Positions 39,196 to 48,881 of a stretch of DNA of 64,000 bases are shown piece after piece. This DNA is from Bacillus sp. BA3 (GTDB taxonomy: Bacteria > Bacillota > Bacilli > Bacillales > DSM-1321). Every line of letters starts with the position of its first letter. Position 1 is the stretch's first letter. Location: positions 62,001 to 126,000 of the forward strand of contig PIZR01000008.1 in NCBI GenBank assembly GCA_002835675.1, in the 5' to 3' direction. A model generated the notes under the pieces. The model worked only from the letters and a program-made list of their open reading frames with translations. It searched no databases and had not been told where the DNA came from. The translations under genes and the position numbers were made by a program.

Positions 39196-40947
39196 ATGAA
39201 AAAAAAATTGCTTAAAAGGAGAATTGACGTTGCAGCAGGAAGAACACCAGCAGATTGCGTCATTAAAAACGGGCAAATCATAGATGTTTTCAATGGGGAT
39301 ATCTATACAGGCGACATTGCGATCGTCGATGGTTACTTTGCTGGAATTGGGCATTATGATGGTATTTCACAAATCGATGCTGCAGGAAAATTCGTATGCC
39401 CTTCCTTCATTGATGGCCATGTTCATATAGAATCATCGATGGTCAGGCCATATGAACTTGCAAAAATCCTCCTTTTACATGGTGTGACCTGCATCGTTGC
39501 AGACCCTCATGAAATTGCCAATGTTTCTGGCAAAAAGGGCATGGAATATATGATTGAACAATCCGCTCAACTTCCTTTTGACTTTTACTTCATGATGCCC
39601 TCTTGTGTACCTGCTACGGAGTTTGAACATTCTGGTGCTGTCTTAAGAAGTGAAGATTTAATTCCCTTTTATCAAAACCCGAGAGTGCTTGGTTTAGCCG
39701 AAGTCATGAATTTCCCTGCCGTTTCACATACGGAGGAGGATATGCTGCAAAAAATATATGATGCAAATAGACTAGGCAAAAGCATCGATGGCCATGCAGC
39801 CGGATTATCCGGACAACAGCTCGATGTTTATATGAGTGCAGGCATAAAAACGGATCATGAATGCACTACTGCGGAAGAGGCAAAAGAAAGACTGCGTAAA
39901 GGTATGTATCTTATGATCAGGGAAGGCACGGTTGCCAAAGACTTAATAAACCTGATTCCAGTTATTAACGAGAAGAACTCCCGCCGTTGTTTATTCGTCA
40001 CCGATGACCGGCACCTAGATGATATTGTATATGAGGGAAGTATCGATCACAACGTTCGACTTTCCATAGATACAGGTGTCCCGCCAATTACCGCCATACA
40101 AATGGCGACCATTAATGCAGCAGAATGCTTTGGTTTAAAGGAACATGGTGCAATTGCACCTGGATACAAGGCAGACTTCCTTCTATTGGATGATCTTGAT
40201 TCCATCAACATCCACTCGGTTTTTAAAGATGGAAAGCTTATCGTTCAAAATAATCATTTACTTAACTTTCCAGATGATAGGAAACAGGTTATTGATGACG
40301 GGTTGACGCACTCCGTTCATTTTCATGAAATAACCGAAGATGATTTGGCGATTCCTTTTAAAAATGAGTTCGCTAATATTATTGAGATAACTCCAAACAG
40401 CTTGATTACAAAGCATTCGATTGAACCGGTCACACTTAATCAAGATGGACTATTCCATTTCTCCGAACATGTTGATCATTTAAAACTTGCTGTTATTGAA
40501 AGGCATCATCTGACCAAACAATTAGGTCTTGGAATCGTCAAAGGGCTCGGGTTGAAATCAGGTGCAATTGCCACTACAGTAGCCCATGATTCACATAATT
40601 TGATCATTGCCGGAACGAATGATCAGGATATGCTGCTGGCAGCAAAGGAAATCAAAAAAATGCAGGGTGGATTGACCGTAATCCAAAATGGGGAAATACT
40701 CGCTTCCCTTCCCCTGCCAATAGCTGGATTGATGAGTGAATGTGATTATATGGATGTGGTCCATTCATTGAATAAAATCGATGAGGCCCTATTGAAACTC
40801 GGTGCTAACAGGCATTTCAACCCTTTTCTTACACTTGCCTTCTTGGCGTTACCTGTCATCCCTGAAATCAAACTGACGGATCAGGGTTTATTTTCCGTTT
40901 CTGAGTTTAGGCATATTCCTATCGAAGCCTCAAAGCCAGTCGATTAA
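39196..40947 (+). CDS. ade: Adenine deaminase
   Basis: 583 residues, amidohydrolase superfamily. CPSFIDGHVHIESSMVRP holds the HxH metal site; DGHAAGLSGQQLDVYMSAGIKTDHEC gives the other metal histidines; FVTDDRH the catalytic aspartate; IAPGYKADFLLLDDL is the return to the small beta domain. The C-terminal VAHDSHNLIIAGTN is Ade-specific. Converts adenine to hypoxanthine and ammonia with Mn2+/Fe2+. AAAGGGGT precedes the ATG. Second gene after guaD, so both amino purines enter the same pool. Confidence 0.95.
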   Translation: MKKKLLKRRIDVAAGRTPADCVIKNGQIIDVFNGDIYTGDIAIVDGYFAGIGHYDGISQIDAAGKFVCPSFIDGHVHIESSMVRPYELAKILLLHGVTCIVADPHEIANVSGKKGMEYMIEQSAQLPFDFYFMMPSCVPATEFEHSGAVLRSEDLIPFYQNPRVLGLAEVMNFPAVSHTEEDMLQKIYDANRLGKSIDGHAAGLSGQQLDVYMSAGIKTDHECTTAEEAKERLRKGMYLMIREGTVAKDLINLIPVINEKNSRRCLFVTDDRHLDDIVYEGSIDHNVRLSIDTGVPPITAIQMATINAAECFGLKEHGAIAPGYKADFLLLDDLDSINIHSVFKDGKLIVQNNHLLNFPDDRKQVIDDGLTHSVHFHEITEDDLAIPFKNEFANIIEITPNSLITKHSIEPVTLNQDGLFHFSEHVDHLKLAVIERHHLTKQLGLGIVKGLGLKSGAIATTVAHDSHNLIIAGTNDQDMLLAAKEIKKMQGGLTVIQNGEILASLPLPIAGLMSECDYMDVVHSLNKIDEALLKLGANRHFNPFLTLAFLALPVIPEIKLTDQGLFSVSEFRHIPIEASKPVD

Positions 40948-40948
40948 A

Positions 40949-40976
40949 TTTGACCCCCTAGTCGGGGTTTTTTTCT
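40949..40976 (+). terminator. Terminator of guaD-ade
   Basis: ACCCCcTAGTcGGGGT hairpin followed by TTTTTTT. Confidence 0.82.
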
Positions 40977-41096
40977 TCGCACCCAAAAACCTCCAAAATA
41001 AATAGGTTCCAAATCAACAGAATACGGGAAAAGGATATAAGGTATCATCTATGTTAAAATAAAAATAAACACAAATCTTTCTTGGAGGAGATAAAT

Positions 41097-42155
41097 ATGG
41101 TAAAACATGATCAACAGAACATTATTGGATACATAGGCACTTACACAAAAGGAAACAGCAAAGGTGTTTACCGATTTACTTTAGATACAGCAGAAGGAAA
41201 ACTCAGCACACCGGTTCTTGCAGCAGAATTGACCGATCCGACTTATGTCGCCATCAGCCAGGACAAAAAGAATCTCTACGCCATTTTAAAAGAATCGGGC
41301 AGTGGAGGTGTTTCAGCCTATTCGATTAATGAAGATTCAGGTGAGCTTACCTTCTTGGGGAAACAACTGACACCAAACGGTTCTTCCTGCCATATAAGTG
41401 TTGACAGCAAGAAACATGTCTTGGTCACTTCCAGTTATGGTGAAGGCGTGATTGAATCATATCCGCTTCATGACGATGCGACCCCTTTGCCTGTATCATC
41501 AACTGTTCAACATAAAGGTCAAGGACCGAATGAAGAACGTCAGGAAAAAGCACACACTCACTTTGCCGGTTTCACACCAGATGAAAGGTTCATTGCTGTA
41601 GTCGACCTCGGGATAGATAAAGTGATAACCTATAAAATACATAGTGGGATTTTGGAAGAAGTAAACAGCTTATCTGTTGCTCCCGGCAGCGGACCACGGC
41701 ATCTGACCTTCCACCCAAACGGAAAATTTGCGTATGTTATGGCAGAATTGGTACCAGAAGTCATTGTTTTGAGCTTCGATAGTCAAACTGGAAGTTTTTC
41801 TGAATTACAAACGGTTCGGACCGTCCCGGAAGATTTCAAGGAAAATAACCAAGGAAGTGCAATTCATATTTCTGATGACGGGCAATTCATATATGCTGCA
41901 AACCGCGGACATGACAGTATTGCCGTTTTCCAAATCAATCAAGAAACAGGCAAACTGGCATTCGTGGAACTGGTTTCTACCGAAGGTCACTGGCCACGTG
42001 ATTTTTCATTGGATCCTAGCGGAAAATTCCTGATCGCTTCTAATGAACAATCAGGAAACCTGACACTATATGCACGGAATGAGCATGACGGAAAATTAAC
42101 ATTATTGCAAAAGGATGTTCAAGTTCCCTTCCCTGTTTGCGTAAAATTCTTATAA
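41097..42155 (+). CDS. pgl: Lactonase family protein (6-phosphogluconolactonase-like beta-propeller)
   Basis: 352 residues. IIGYIGTYTKGNSKGVYRFTLD at the start, repeated blades such as DPTYVAISQDKKNLYAI, GPRHLTFHPNGKFAYVMAEL, NQGSAIHISDDGQFIYAANRGHDSIAVF and WPRDFSLDPSGKFLIASNEQS: the seven-bladed YbhE/YkgB-type lactonase family. It would hydrolyse 6-phosphogluconolactone in the pentose phosphate route; other lactones cannot be excluded. GGAGGAG before the ATG at 41097. Monocistronic. Confidence 0.88.
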   Translation: MVKHDQQNIIGYIGTYTKGNSKGVYRFTLDTAEGKLSTPVLAAELTDPTYVAISQDKKNLYAILKESGSGGVSAYSINEDSGELTFLGKQLTPNGSSCHISVDSKKHVLVTSSYGEGVIESYPLHDDATPLPVSSTVQHKGQGPNEERQEKAHTHFAGFTPDERFIAVVDLGIDKVITYKIHSGILEEVNSLSVAPGSGPRHLTFHPNGKFAYVMAELVPEVIVLSFDSQTGSFSELQTVRTVPEDFKENNQGSAIHISDDGQFIYAANRGHDSIAVFQINQETGKLAFVELVSTEGHWPRDFSLDPSGKFLIASNEQSGNLTLYARNEHDGKLTLLQKDVQVPFPVCVKFL

Positions 42156-42156
42156 T

Positions 42157-42206
42157 CTTAAAAAAAGGATTGAAGCTTGTACTACAGCTTCAATCCTCTT
42201 TTTTAT
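42157..42206. terminator. Bidirectional terminator between pgl and the endonuclease gene
   Basis: AAAAAAAGGATTGAAGCT-8-base loop-AGCTTCAATCCTcTTTTTTA, serving both convergent genes. Confidence 0.9.
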
Positions 42207-42214
42207 ATTCTTCT

Positions 42215-43012
42215 TTAATTCCATTTCTCCGCCATTTCGGGAAAATCTATATATGGGTTACGATTACCCTGCATTTCATGTATAGCCTGGTTTCTATGTT
42301 TTTCATAAGTGCTGACGGGAAAAAGCTGATGCCATTCCAAAAGCAGTGCCAGGTCGATTTTGCTGCTATCGATGATTCCCTCATATCTGAGTAAAAAATA
42401 CAAAGTTGCCCTCGCCACGATCCCTTTTCCGTATTCAGGCTCGAATTTACTTTCGTCTGATTTTCCGCAACCCGCTTTTATACCGGCAGCCGATCTCTCA
42501 GGGATATAATCCTCAAAATCATGGTATGGATAGTTACTCCGGCTGCTATTACACGTTGGTTCACAAGCGAACAGATGATGCAAATCCCCCCTCATCGGTT
42601 CTTTTTTATCGAACCATGATTGAGGTACTACATGTTCACAATTAACGAGAATGTTCTCCGAATTTATTGATTCAATACCTCTTGACAACACTTCCAGTAT
42701 ACGGATATCTTCCTCAATCACTTGTACAGGATCCATCCCTTTACCGGAATACAGACTTTTCAGCTGGCCATTTTCCTGTAAGTCCACCCATGGGTAAACA
42801 TGACGATGTGGTGAGTAGTTCAGCTGGTTTTTATGGGTTGCCACAAGTAGGTCCTTCAATCCTTCCCGGTCCAAGGAACCATCTTTGTAGTATGCTAGCT
42901 TAAGTTCCTGATCTTTGGTTTCATCATAGTATTCGCGGTTTTCATTGTAGTTGACTAGTGCAGCCATTGCCATTTCCCGTTCTTTTTCAAGTACTTCAAA
43001 ACTATACTTCAT
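42215..43012 (-). CDS. Endonuclease I family nuclease, no signal peptide
   Basis: 265 residues. The His-Me finger region is clear: NCEHVVPQSWFDKKEPMRGDLHHLFACEP with a general base His, then CNSSRSNYPYHDFED and the later KGIVARATLYFLLRYEG. This is the Endonuclease I family (Pfam Endonuclease_1), whose Bacillus members (YurI/Bsn) and Vibrio EndA are secreted. Here the protein starts MKYSFEVLEKEREMAMAAL with no signal peptide, so it is either cytoplasmic or released otherwise. A relation to a DNA repair or defence role is not evident. A start with a weak ribosome site upstream. Confidence 0.85.
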   Translation of the reverse strand: MKYSFEVLEKEREMAMAALVNYNENREYYDETKDQELKLAYYKDGSLDREGLKDLLVATHKNQLNYSPHRHVYPWVDLQENGQLKSLYSGKGMDPVQVIEEDIRILEVLSRGIESINSENILVNCEHVVPQSWFDKKEPMRGDLHHLFACEPTCNSSRSNYPYHDFEDYIPERSAAGIKAGCGKSDESKFEPEYGKGIVARATLYFLLRYEGIIDSSKIDLALLLEWHQLFPVSTYEKHRNQAIHEMQGNRNPYIDFPEMAEKWN

Positions 43013-43106
43013 CCACTCATCCCCCCGCTTCTATTAAAAACCTAACATTTACCATAATTAAAGCTTAATAGAAAAAGACTGAAAAAAAAAGGTGCTTTAG
43101 AAGTGT

Positions 43107-43721
43107 CTAACGAAGAATTTCAATAAAATGGGTAAGGATTTTCGCCGTCATTCCCCAGATTACCCGACCATTATATAAGTAAAAATATTCTTCCATCTGT
43201 TTCGGCTGCCATTTATAATTCTCCCCGCCAACGACTAAATCGTGGGGGAAGTTTTCATGCGGTTCCACTTTATATTCCACATGGTAAATTTCTGGCGGTT
43301 TTTCCATGAAAAAGGATAGCGGGACCGTAAAAATGGTTTCTACCTCAGCTGGATTAGGTATTATCCGTTGATGGTTACGAACAAACCCTGCATAAGGATA
43401 GACGATCATCCCAAATGGAGATACCAAATAATCGATAGGAAAGACATTATCGATATCTTCTTTTCTCAAATTAAGTTCCTCATATGTTTCCCTTAGGGCT
43501 GCCGCCTGTTCATCATGGTCCAGCTTGTCTATTTTTCCGCCGGGAAAACATATATCCCCTGGCTGCCTCCTCAGTTTGTGTGAACGTTCTTCGAAAAGAA
43601 CATGAATTCCATCTTCTTTCTCTAGAAGCGGTACCAATACAGCATACTTTGAAAAATTCCCACTCCCTAAAATTTCAGGGATATGTAATGTTAGTTTTTT
43701 TGTTATATCTTCATTATTCAT
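43107..43721 (-). CDS. Nudix hydrolase, CoA pyrophosphatase-like
   Basis: 204 residues. VLFEERSHKLRRQPGDICFPGGKIDKLDHD then QAAALRETYEELNL: a Nudix box with an upstream LxxRPxxxRxQPGDICFPGG block that marks the CoA diphosphatase (NudL/PCD1) group. It would split CoA into 3',5'-ADP and phosphopantetheine. The ATG at 43721 has GAGGTGA upstream. No neighbours in the same operon. Confidence 0.87.
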   Translation of the reverse strand: MNNEDITKKLTLHIPEILGSGNFSKYAVLVPLLEKEDGIHVLFEERSHKLRRQPGDICFPGGKIDKLDHDEQAAALRETYEELNLRKEDIDNVFPIDYLVSPFGMIVYPYAGFVRNHQRIIPNPAEVETIFTVPLSFFMEKPPEIYHVEYKVEPHENFPHDLVVGGENYKWQPKQMEEYFYLYNGRVIWGMTAKILTHFIEILR

Positions 43722-43880
43722 GTCCCTCACCTCTTCTGACGGTTAATATTGAGTTTCTACCACTCCTTATCATTCCATTTTCGAACATCTGCTATAACTA
43801 AGCAAGGAAAACGATTCCAAAATATTGCCTATAATTTCTACTAGATTCCTTTTCCTCTTATTCTTCCTTGATCATAGACA

Positions 43881-43916
43881 AAAGCACCGTTCAAAGTTCT
43901 AAAACGGTGCTAAAAC
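43881..43916 (-). terminator. Terminator of the semialdehyde dehydrogenase-aminotransferase operon
   Basis: AGCACCGTTt/AAACGGTGCT with about a 10-base loop, T-rich after it on the minus strand, 90 bases past the aminotransferase stop. Confidence 0.8.
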
Positions 43917-44006
43917 TAAACGCATCAGTCTCATTTAAAAAGCATGTTTGCGTATCAACAGTACACGCGTAAACTTAATTGAATATTCAGGTTTTTCTAC
44001 TTATTT

Positions 44007-45347
44007 TCATAGTTCAGCTAGCGTTCGCTTTACCGTCGTTATGATGAATGAAAAATCCTCTTCAGTTATACTAAGTGGGGGAGCAAGAGTCAGGACATTA
44101 TTGAAACCCGCTACAGTATCACCATTTTTACCTATGATCAGCCCCTTTTCTTTACATGATGCAATCACTTTATTGATTTTGGAAAGTTCGATCGGTTGTT
44201 TTGTCAGTTTATCTTCCACTAGTTCAATCCCTACCAACAAACCTTTCCCTCGCACATCACCAACATTGGGATGAGTTTTAATTTCTTCAAACTCTTGCAG
44301 AAAACGTAACCCTAACTCCTTAGACCGTTCTATAAGTTTTTCATTTTCATATATTTCAATATTCTTCAAAGCGACGGCACATGCAGCCGGATTGCCGCCA
44401 AATGTATTTACATGCCGAAAGCGGTCATATACATCTGAGCCAATATACGCTTCATAAATTTCACGTTTGACGGCTGTAGCGGATAATGGCAGATAAGCGC
44501 TCGTAATTCCTTTAGCCATTGTTACGATGTCTGGTTTTACATCATAGTTCATAAATCCGAATCTCTTACCAGTACGGCCAAACCCGCAAATGACCTCATC
44601 CGAAATGAGAAGGACACCATTTTTCTCACAAATTTCTTTGACACGTTTCATATAACCATCAGGTGGCATTAAAATTCCGCCCCCAGTGATGATTGGTTCC
44701 ATGATGACCGCAGCAACCGTTTCGCTCAGCTCCCATGTAATGGTACGTTCAATTTCCGCTGCACTTTTTTCACCGCTTTCATCCTCTGGATTTCTGTAAG
44801 AATCCGGCGGTGATACATGAAGAAACCCTGGGGCCAGCGGTTCATATTTGTATTTTCGCTGCGCCTGCCCGGTCGCTGACAGGGCACCCATTGAATTGCC
44901 ATGATAGCCGCGATAACGCGAAATGAATTTATAGCGTCCATGTTCACCTTTTTGCTGATGATACTGCCGCGCAATTTTAAAGGCAGTCTCATTTGCTTCT
45001 GAACCGCTGTTAGAGAAGAAAATCACATAATCCCCACCAAGCCATTCATTTAATTTCTCTGCTAGCTTAATAGCCGGAATGTGGCTATTCGTTAAAGGGG
45101 CATAAGGAAGTTCCTTCAGTTGCTCGTAAGCGGCTTCAGCCAGTTCCGTGCGGCCATAACCAACGTTGACACACCATAAACCTGACATCCCATCCAGGAA
45201 TCGATTCCCATCAACATCCGTAATCCATGCTCCTTGCCCTTTTTTTATCACCATTGCCCCAGGGTTGGGTTCAGCCCCTTTCATATGATGCCACACATAT
45301 TTACCATCCATCGCTTTAAGATCCTGACCCTGCTTTTCAACCTGCAT
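44007..45347 (-). CDS. Class III aminotransferase (omega-amino acid:pyruvate type)
   Basis: 446 residues. Substrate/PLP blocks: FSNSGSEANETAFKIARQYH, YRGYHGNSMGALSATGQ, PIITGGGILMPPDGYMK, LISDEVICGFGRTGKRFG (PLP Asp) and the PLP lysine in TMAKGITSAYLPLSATAV. It should move the amino group of an omega-amino acid (beta-alanine, taurine or GABA-like) to pyruvate. It is 69 bases downstream of the mmsA gene; the product of beta-alanine transamination, malonate semialdehyde, is a substrate of that enzyme. GGAG precedes the ATG. Confidence 0.9.
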   Translation of the reverse strand: MQVEKQGQDLKAMDGKYVWHHMKGAEPNPGAMVIKKGQGAWITDVDGNRFLDGMSGLWCVNVGYGRTELAEAAYEQLKELPYAPLTNSHIPAIKLAEKLNEWLGGDYVIFFSNSGSEANETAFKIARQYHQQKGEHGRYKFISRYRGYHGNSMGALSATGQAQRKYKYEPLAPGFLHVSPPDSYRNPEDESGEKSAAEIERTITWELSETVAAVIMEPIITGGGILMPPDGYMKRVKEICEKNGVLLISDEVICGFGRTGKRFGFMNYDVKPDIVTMAKGITSAYLPLSATAVKREIYEAYIGSDVYDRFRHVNTFGGNPAACAVALKNIEIYENEKLIERSKELGLRFLQEFEEIKTHPNVGDVRGKGLLVGIELVEDKLTKQPIELSKINKVIASCKEKGLIIGKNGDTVAGFNNVLTLAPPLSITEEDFSFIITTVKRTLAEL

Positions 45348-45416
45348 AAGCTACACTCCTCCTAAAAAGATGTATAAAGGAAGGCCGACCAATTTGAGCC
45401 GACCCCCTTTTTCCTA

Positions 45417-46874
45417 TCAGTATCTTGCCGTTAACATTTTCTTTCTAGTGTAAAATTCCACTCCGTCTTTCCCATTGGCATGAAGGTCTCCATAAAATGA
45501 ACTTTTATAGCCGGAAAATGGAAAGAATGCCATTGGCGCGGGTACCCCAAGATTAATGCCAAGCATCCCTGCATCAATTTCTTCGCGAAATTCCCTGATG
45601 GCTTTTGCACTATCCGTATAGAGGCAGGCACCATTGGCAAATTCGGATTGATTGGTCAATTCGATTGCTTCTTCAAGGGTATTGACCCGTACTATGGATA
45701 AGACAGGAGCAAAAATTTCATCACTCCATATTTTCATGTTTGTTTTTACATGATCAAATAATGTCGGTCCAACGTAATAGCCATTTTCCTGATCGCCTTC
45801 ATTCCTGCCATCACGAAGGAGGACAGCTCCTTCTTTCTCCCCGATTTCAATATATTGTTCTGTTCTCTTTTTATGAGTATCACGAATCACAGGCCCCAAG
45901 AAAACGTCCTTATCCATTCCATTTCCTATCTTGATGTCATCCGCTGCAGCCTTTAATCTCTCAACGAGCGAATCTCCCACTTCTCCCACCGCAACAACCA
46001 CTGACGCAGCCATGCAGCGCTCGCCTGCAGATCCGAAAGCGGCATTCGTAATGTTCGTTACCGCATTATCCAAATCCGCATCAGGCATGACGATTGAATG
46101 ATTTTTCGCTCCTGATAAAGCCTGGACACGTTTTTTATTGGCAGCTGCCGTTTTGTATACATACTCTGCGACAGGCTGGGATCCAACAAATGATACCGCT
46201 TTAATGTCTTCATGTTCCAATATCCCATTCACGACATCGTGGGCACCATGGACAATATTGACAACTCCATCCGGAACACCGGCTTCTGTCAATAATTCCA
46301 CAAGACGGTTGGCCAATAGCGGTGTCCGTTCTGAAGGTTTTAAGATAAACGTATTTCCACAAGCTATTGCCAGCGGGAACATCCAACATGGTACCATCAT
46401 CGGGAAATTAAACGGCGTAATCCCTGCAACGACACCCATTGGATAACGATACATGCCAGATTCAATACCTGGAGAAATATCAGGAAGCTGGCTGCCCATC
46501 ATCAAGGTAGGCGCACCTGCTGCGAATTCCACGCATTCAATCCCCCGCTGAACCTCACCATATGCTTCTGTATAGCTTTTTCCATTTTCGATTGTGACCA
46601 GCTTTGCAAGCTCATCCCAGTGTTCTATCAATAATTGCTGATAACGGAATAAGAAGCGGGCTCTTTTTGGAACGGCGACCTTTTTCCATTCTTTAAACGC
46701 CTTTTTAGCAACCTGCACCGCTTGGTTTACATCTTCCTTTGTTGAAAGGGGAACGATCGCCAAAGCTTCTCCTGTTGCCGGATTAGGCACTTGTTCATGT
46801 TTCGATGTTGTGGAATCCACCCATTTGCCACCGATATAATTTTTCAACGTTTTTACTTCATTTATTACTGCCAT
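45417..46874 (-). CDS. mmsA: CoA-acylating methylmalonate/malonate-semialdehyde dehydrogenase
   Basis: 485 residues, ALDH superfamily. MMSDH signs: GVVAGITPFNFPMMVPCWMFPLAIACGN, FVGSQPVAEYVY, catalytic Cys in GSAGERCMA and the conserved AKNHSIVMPDADLDNAV. It oxidises malonate or methylmalonate semialdehyde to acetyl- or propionyl-CoA with NAD and CoA (IolA of the inositol route in B. subtilis). ATG at 46874, GGAGGGT upstream. First gene of the pair with an aminotransferase, which favours beta-alanine or valine/uracil breakdown over inositol. Confidence 0.93.
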   Translation of the reverse strand: MAVINEVKTLKNYIGGKWVDSTTSKHEQVPNPATGEALAIVPLSTKEDVNQAVQVAKKAFKEWKKVAVPKRARFLFRYQQLLIEHWDELAKLVTIENGKSYTEAYGEVQRGIECVEFAAGAPTLMMGSQLPDISPGIESGMYRYPMGVVAGITPFNFPMMVPCWMFPLAIACGNTFILKPSERTPLLANRLVELLTEAGVPDGVVNIVHGAHDVVNGILEHEDIKAVSFVGSQPVAEYVYKTAAANKKRVQALSGAKNHSIVMPDADLDNAVTNITNAAFGSAGERCMAASVVVAVGEVGDSLVERLKAAADDIKIGNGMDKDVFLGPVIRDTHKKRTEQYIEIGEKEGAVLLRDGRNEGDQENGYYVGPTLFDHVKTNMKIWSDEIFAPVLSIVRVNTLEEAIELTNQSEFANGACLYTDSAKAIREFREEIDAGMLGINLGVPAPMAFFPFSGYKSSFYGDLHANGKDGVEFYTRKKMLTARY

Positions 46875-47069
46875 TAAAGAAACCCTCCATTTCAACACGA
46901 TTTTATAGTTTCATTATATTTTTCAAACGGACTTTTTACATTAGACGTTTTGTATAGTTTTTGATTCAATATTTGCACATATTGTTTGTTTTTGATTTTC
47001 CAATATTTATAATTTCAAAACCGATGTATTTTTCCTTATTTCTTCTTTAATCAGCAGACTCCAAAGCCA

Positions 47070-47618
47070 TCATTTTATAATGGAATATAGCTTTAAGTCT
47101 TGATGCTTTCCCTTTACAAACATTCCTTTTCTAATGATTCCCTCAATAGACATACCAGCCTTTTGCATGACGCGTTCTGAAGCCATATTTTCAACGAAGC
47201 ACCTTGCTTGTATACGAACTAGGTTCATATTTTCAAAGCCAAAGGCGATTATCTTTTGCGCTGCCTCCGTCATCAAGCCACTCCCCCAATATTCGGGTGC
47301 AAGCACATACCCGATTTCTGCACTATGATGATCAACCTGCCATGAAACAAAATCAATAGTACCAATCAACTTACCACTTTCCTTGTGTTCTATGCCCCAT
47401 GGAGCGATTTTCTTATCCTCATAATTTTGCAGGATAAACCTGATAAAATCTTTTGTATCACATAGGGAACGATGAGCTTCCCATGTGACGTAACGGGAAA
47501 CTTCACTGTTGGATGCATAAGCGAACATGTCTTCGGCATCATTCATGGTGACTTTCCTCATGACCAAACGTTTTGATTCTATAATAGGCAGCTGTCCATA
47601 TATGTCTTTCACGTTCAT
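47070..47618 (-). CDS. GNAT family N-acetyltransferase (RimJ/RimL type)
   Basis: 182 residues: VMRKVTMNDAEDMFAYASNSEVSRYVTWEAH, IGTIDFVSWQVDHHSAEIGYVLAPEYWGSGLMTEAAQKII (acetyl-CoA binding) and ARCFVENMASERVMQKAGMSIEG. RimJ/RimL-type enzymes acetylate protein N-termini or small molecules; target unknown. ATG at 47618 with ATGGGGTG upstream. Alone. Confidence 0.88.
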   Translation of the reverse strand: MNVKDIYGQLPIIESKRLVMRKVTMNDAEDMFAYASNSEVSRYVTWEAHRSLCDTKDFIRFILQNYEDKKIAPWGIEHKESGKLIGTIDFVSWQVDHHSAEIGYVLAPEYWGSGLMTEAAQKIIAFGFENMNLVRIQARCFVENMASERVMQKAGMSIEGIIRKGMFVKGKHQDLKLYSIIK

Positions 47619-47740
47619 GAATACACCCCATTCCATTGATTATTAGTATTATAGCAAGATTGTTAAGCAATCGCTTTCCCGATTGAAAGATTTTCAAAAC
47701 TTACGTATAATTCAGAAAAAAAAGATACAGGAGGTTAGTT

Positions 47741-48697
47741 ATGCCAAAAAGAAAACTAATAATAAGCCAAAATTTGAATGAGCTCTTACTACAGAAAATT
47801 AAAGAATTGGTTCCCGATTGGACGGTTATCACCGGAAGATCTCCGGAAATATGGAGAAATCATATAGCCGATGCTGAAGTGATCGCAGGCTGGAAAGCGG
47901 AAATGTCTGTATCGATTGATGCAAGCGAAGTAAAATGGATCCAGACATGGAGCGCCGGAGTGAATGCTTTACCCCTGGAAAATTTAGAACAAATGAATGT
48001 TCAGATTACAACTGCAAACGGTGTTCATGCGTATCCCATTTCAGAGACTATTTTCGCGTTAATGCTTGCCTTAACAAGAAAAGTAGATACATATATTAAA
48101 CAACAGCAGACAAAGACTTGGCATCACGCACATATGAAGCAGGAAATTCATGAAAAGACCATCGGAATCATCGGTGTCGGAAAAATCGGAAAGGAAACCG
48201 CAAAAATTGCCAAGGCTTTTGGCATGACAGTGTTAGGAATGCGCCATTCGAATAAATCAGAAGAATTTGTCGATGAGATGTTCACACAAAAACAATTGAA
48301 TGATCTTCTTCCAAGATGTGATTATATTGTCGTGACATTACCTTTGACCCCAGAAACAAGGTATATGTTCGGGAAAAAGGAATTCAAGTTAATGAAGCGC
48401 TCCGCTTTTTTCATTAATATAGGAAGGGGAAATCTCGTCATTCAAAACGATTTGGTTCAAGCGCTTATGGACAAAGAAATTGCGGGTGCCGGACTTGATG
48501 TGTTTGAAACGGAGCCACTTCCTGAGAATAGCCCACTATGGGAGTTGGACAATGTAATCATCACGCCGCACACATCCGGAAATACGGAATTTTACGACCA
48601 AAGGCTCATTCATGATATTTTCATGCCGAATTTAAAGAACTATCTAAATGGTAAAAAACCTACAATAAATTTACTTGATTACAAAAAAGGGTATTAA
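47741..48697 (+). CDS. D-2-hydroxyacid dehydrogenase (NAD-binding)
   Basis: 318 residues. Rossmann motif GIIGVGKIGKETAK, the catalytic Arg in FFINIGRGNLV, Glu in DVFETEPLPENSPLWEL and His in ITPHTSGN, all in order. Reduces a 2-oxoacid to a D-2-hydroxyacid or the reverse; glyoxylate/hydroxypyruvate, phosphoglycerate-like or D-lactate type cannot be told apart. CAGGAGG is upstream of the ATG. No pathway partner is adjacent. Confidence 0.9.
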   Translation: MPKRKLIISQNLNELLLQKIKELVPDWTVITGRSPEIWRNHIADAEVIAGWKAEMSVSIDASEVKWIQTWSAGVNALPLENLEQMNVQITTANGVHAYPISETIFALMLALTRKVDTYIKQQQTKTWHHAHMKQEIHEKTIGIIGVGKIGKETAKIAKAFGMTVLGMRHSNKSEEFVDEMFTQKQLNDLLPRCDYIVVTLPLTPETRYMFGKKEFKLMKRSAFFINIGRGNLVIQNDLVQALMDKEIAGAGLDVFETEPLPENSPLWELDNVIITPHTSGNTEFYDQRLIHDIFMPNLKNYLNGKKPTINLLDYKKGY

Positions 48698-48742
48698 AAA
48701 TTGTTCATCGAATGTGTACATAAATAATCTTCCCATGTTAGC

Positions 48743-48771
48743 TTGCAGATTCCGACATTATCTGTTATATT
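48743..48771 (+). promoter_or_regulatory. Sigma-A promoter of the cold-shock gene
   Basis: TTGCAG, 17-base spacer, TATATT. The predicted start leaves a leader of about 105 bases before the ATG, as is normal for csp genes. A small hairpin (TGTG-6-CACA) lies just before the AGGAGG. Confidence 0.7.
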
Positions 48772-48881
48772 TAAAAAGAATTATTTTTGTTCGGGAAGAT
48801 TGATAAGTGAATAACTTTTCGTCTAATGATTGAGCAAGGGTAGTAACACAATGTGTGGATTCACACTAGGAGGCAACAACA

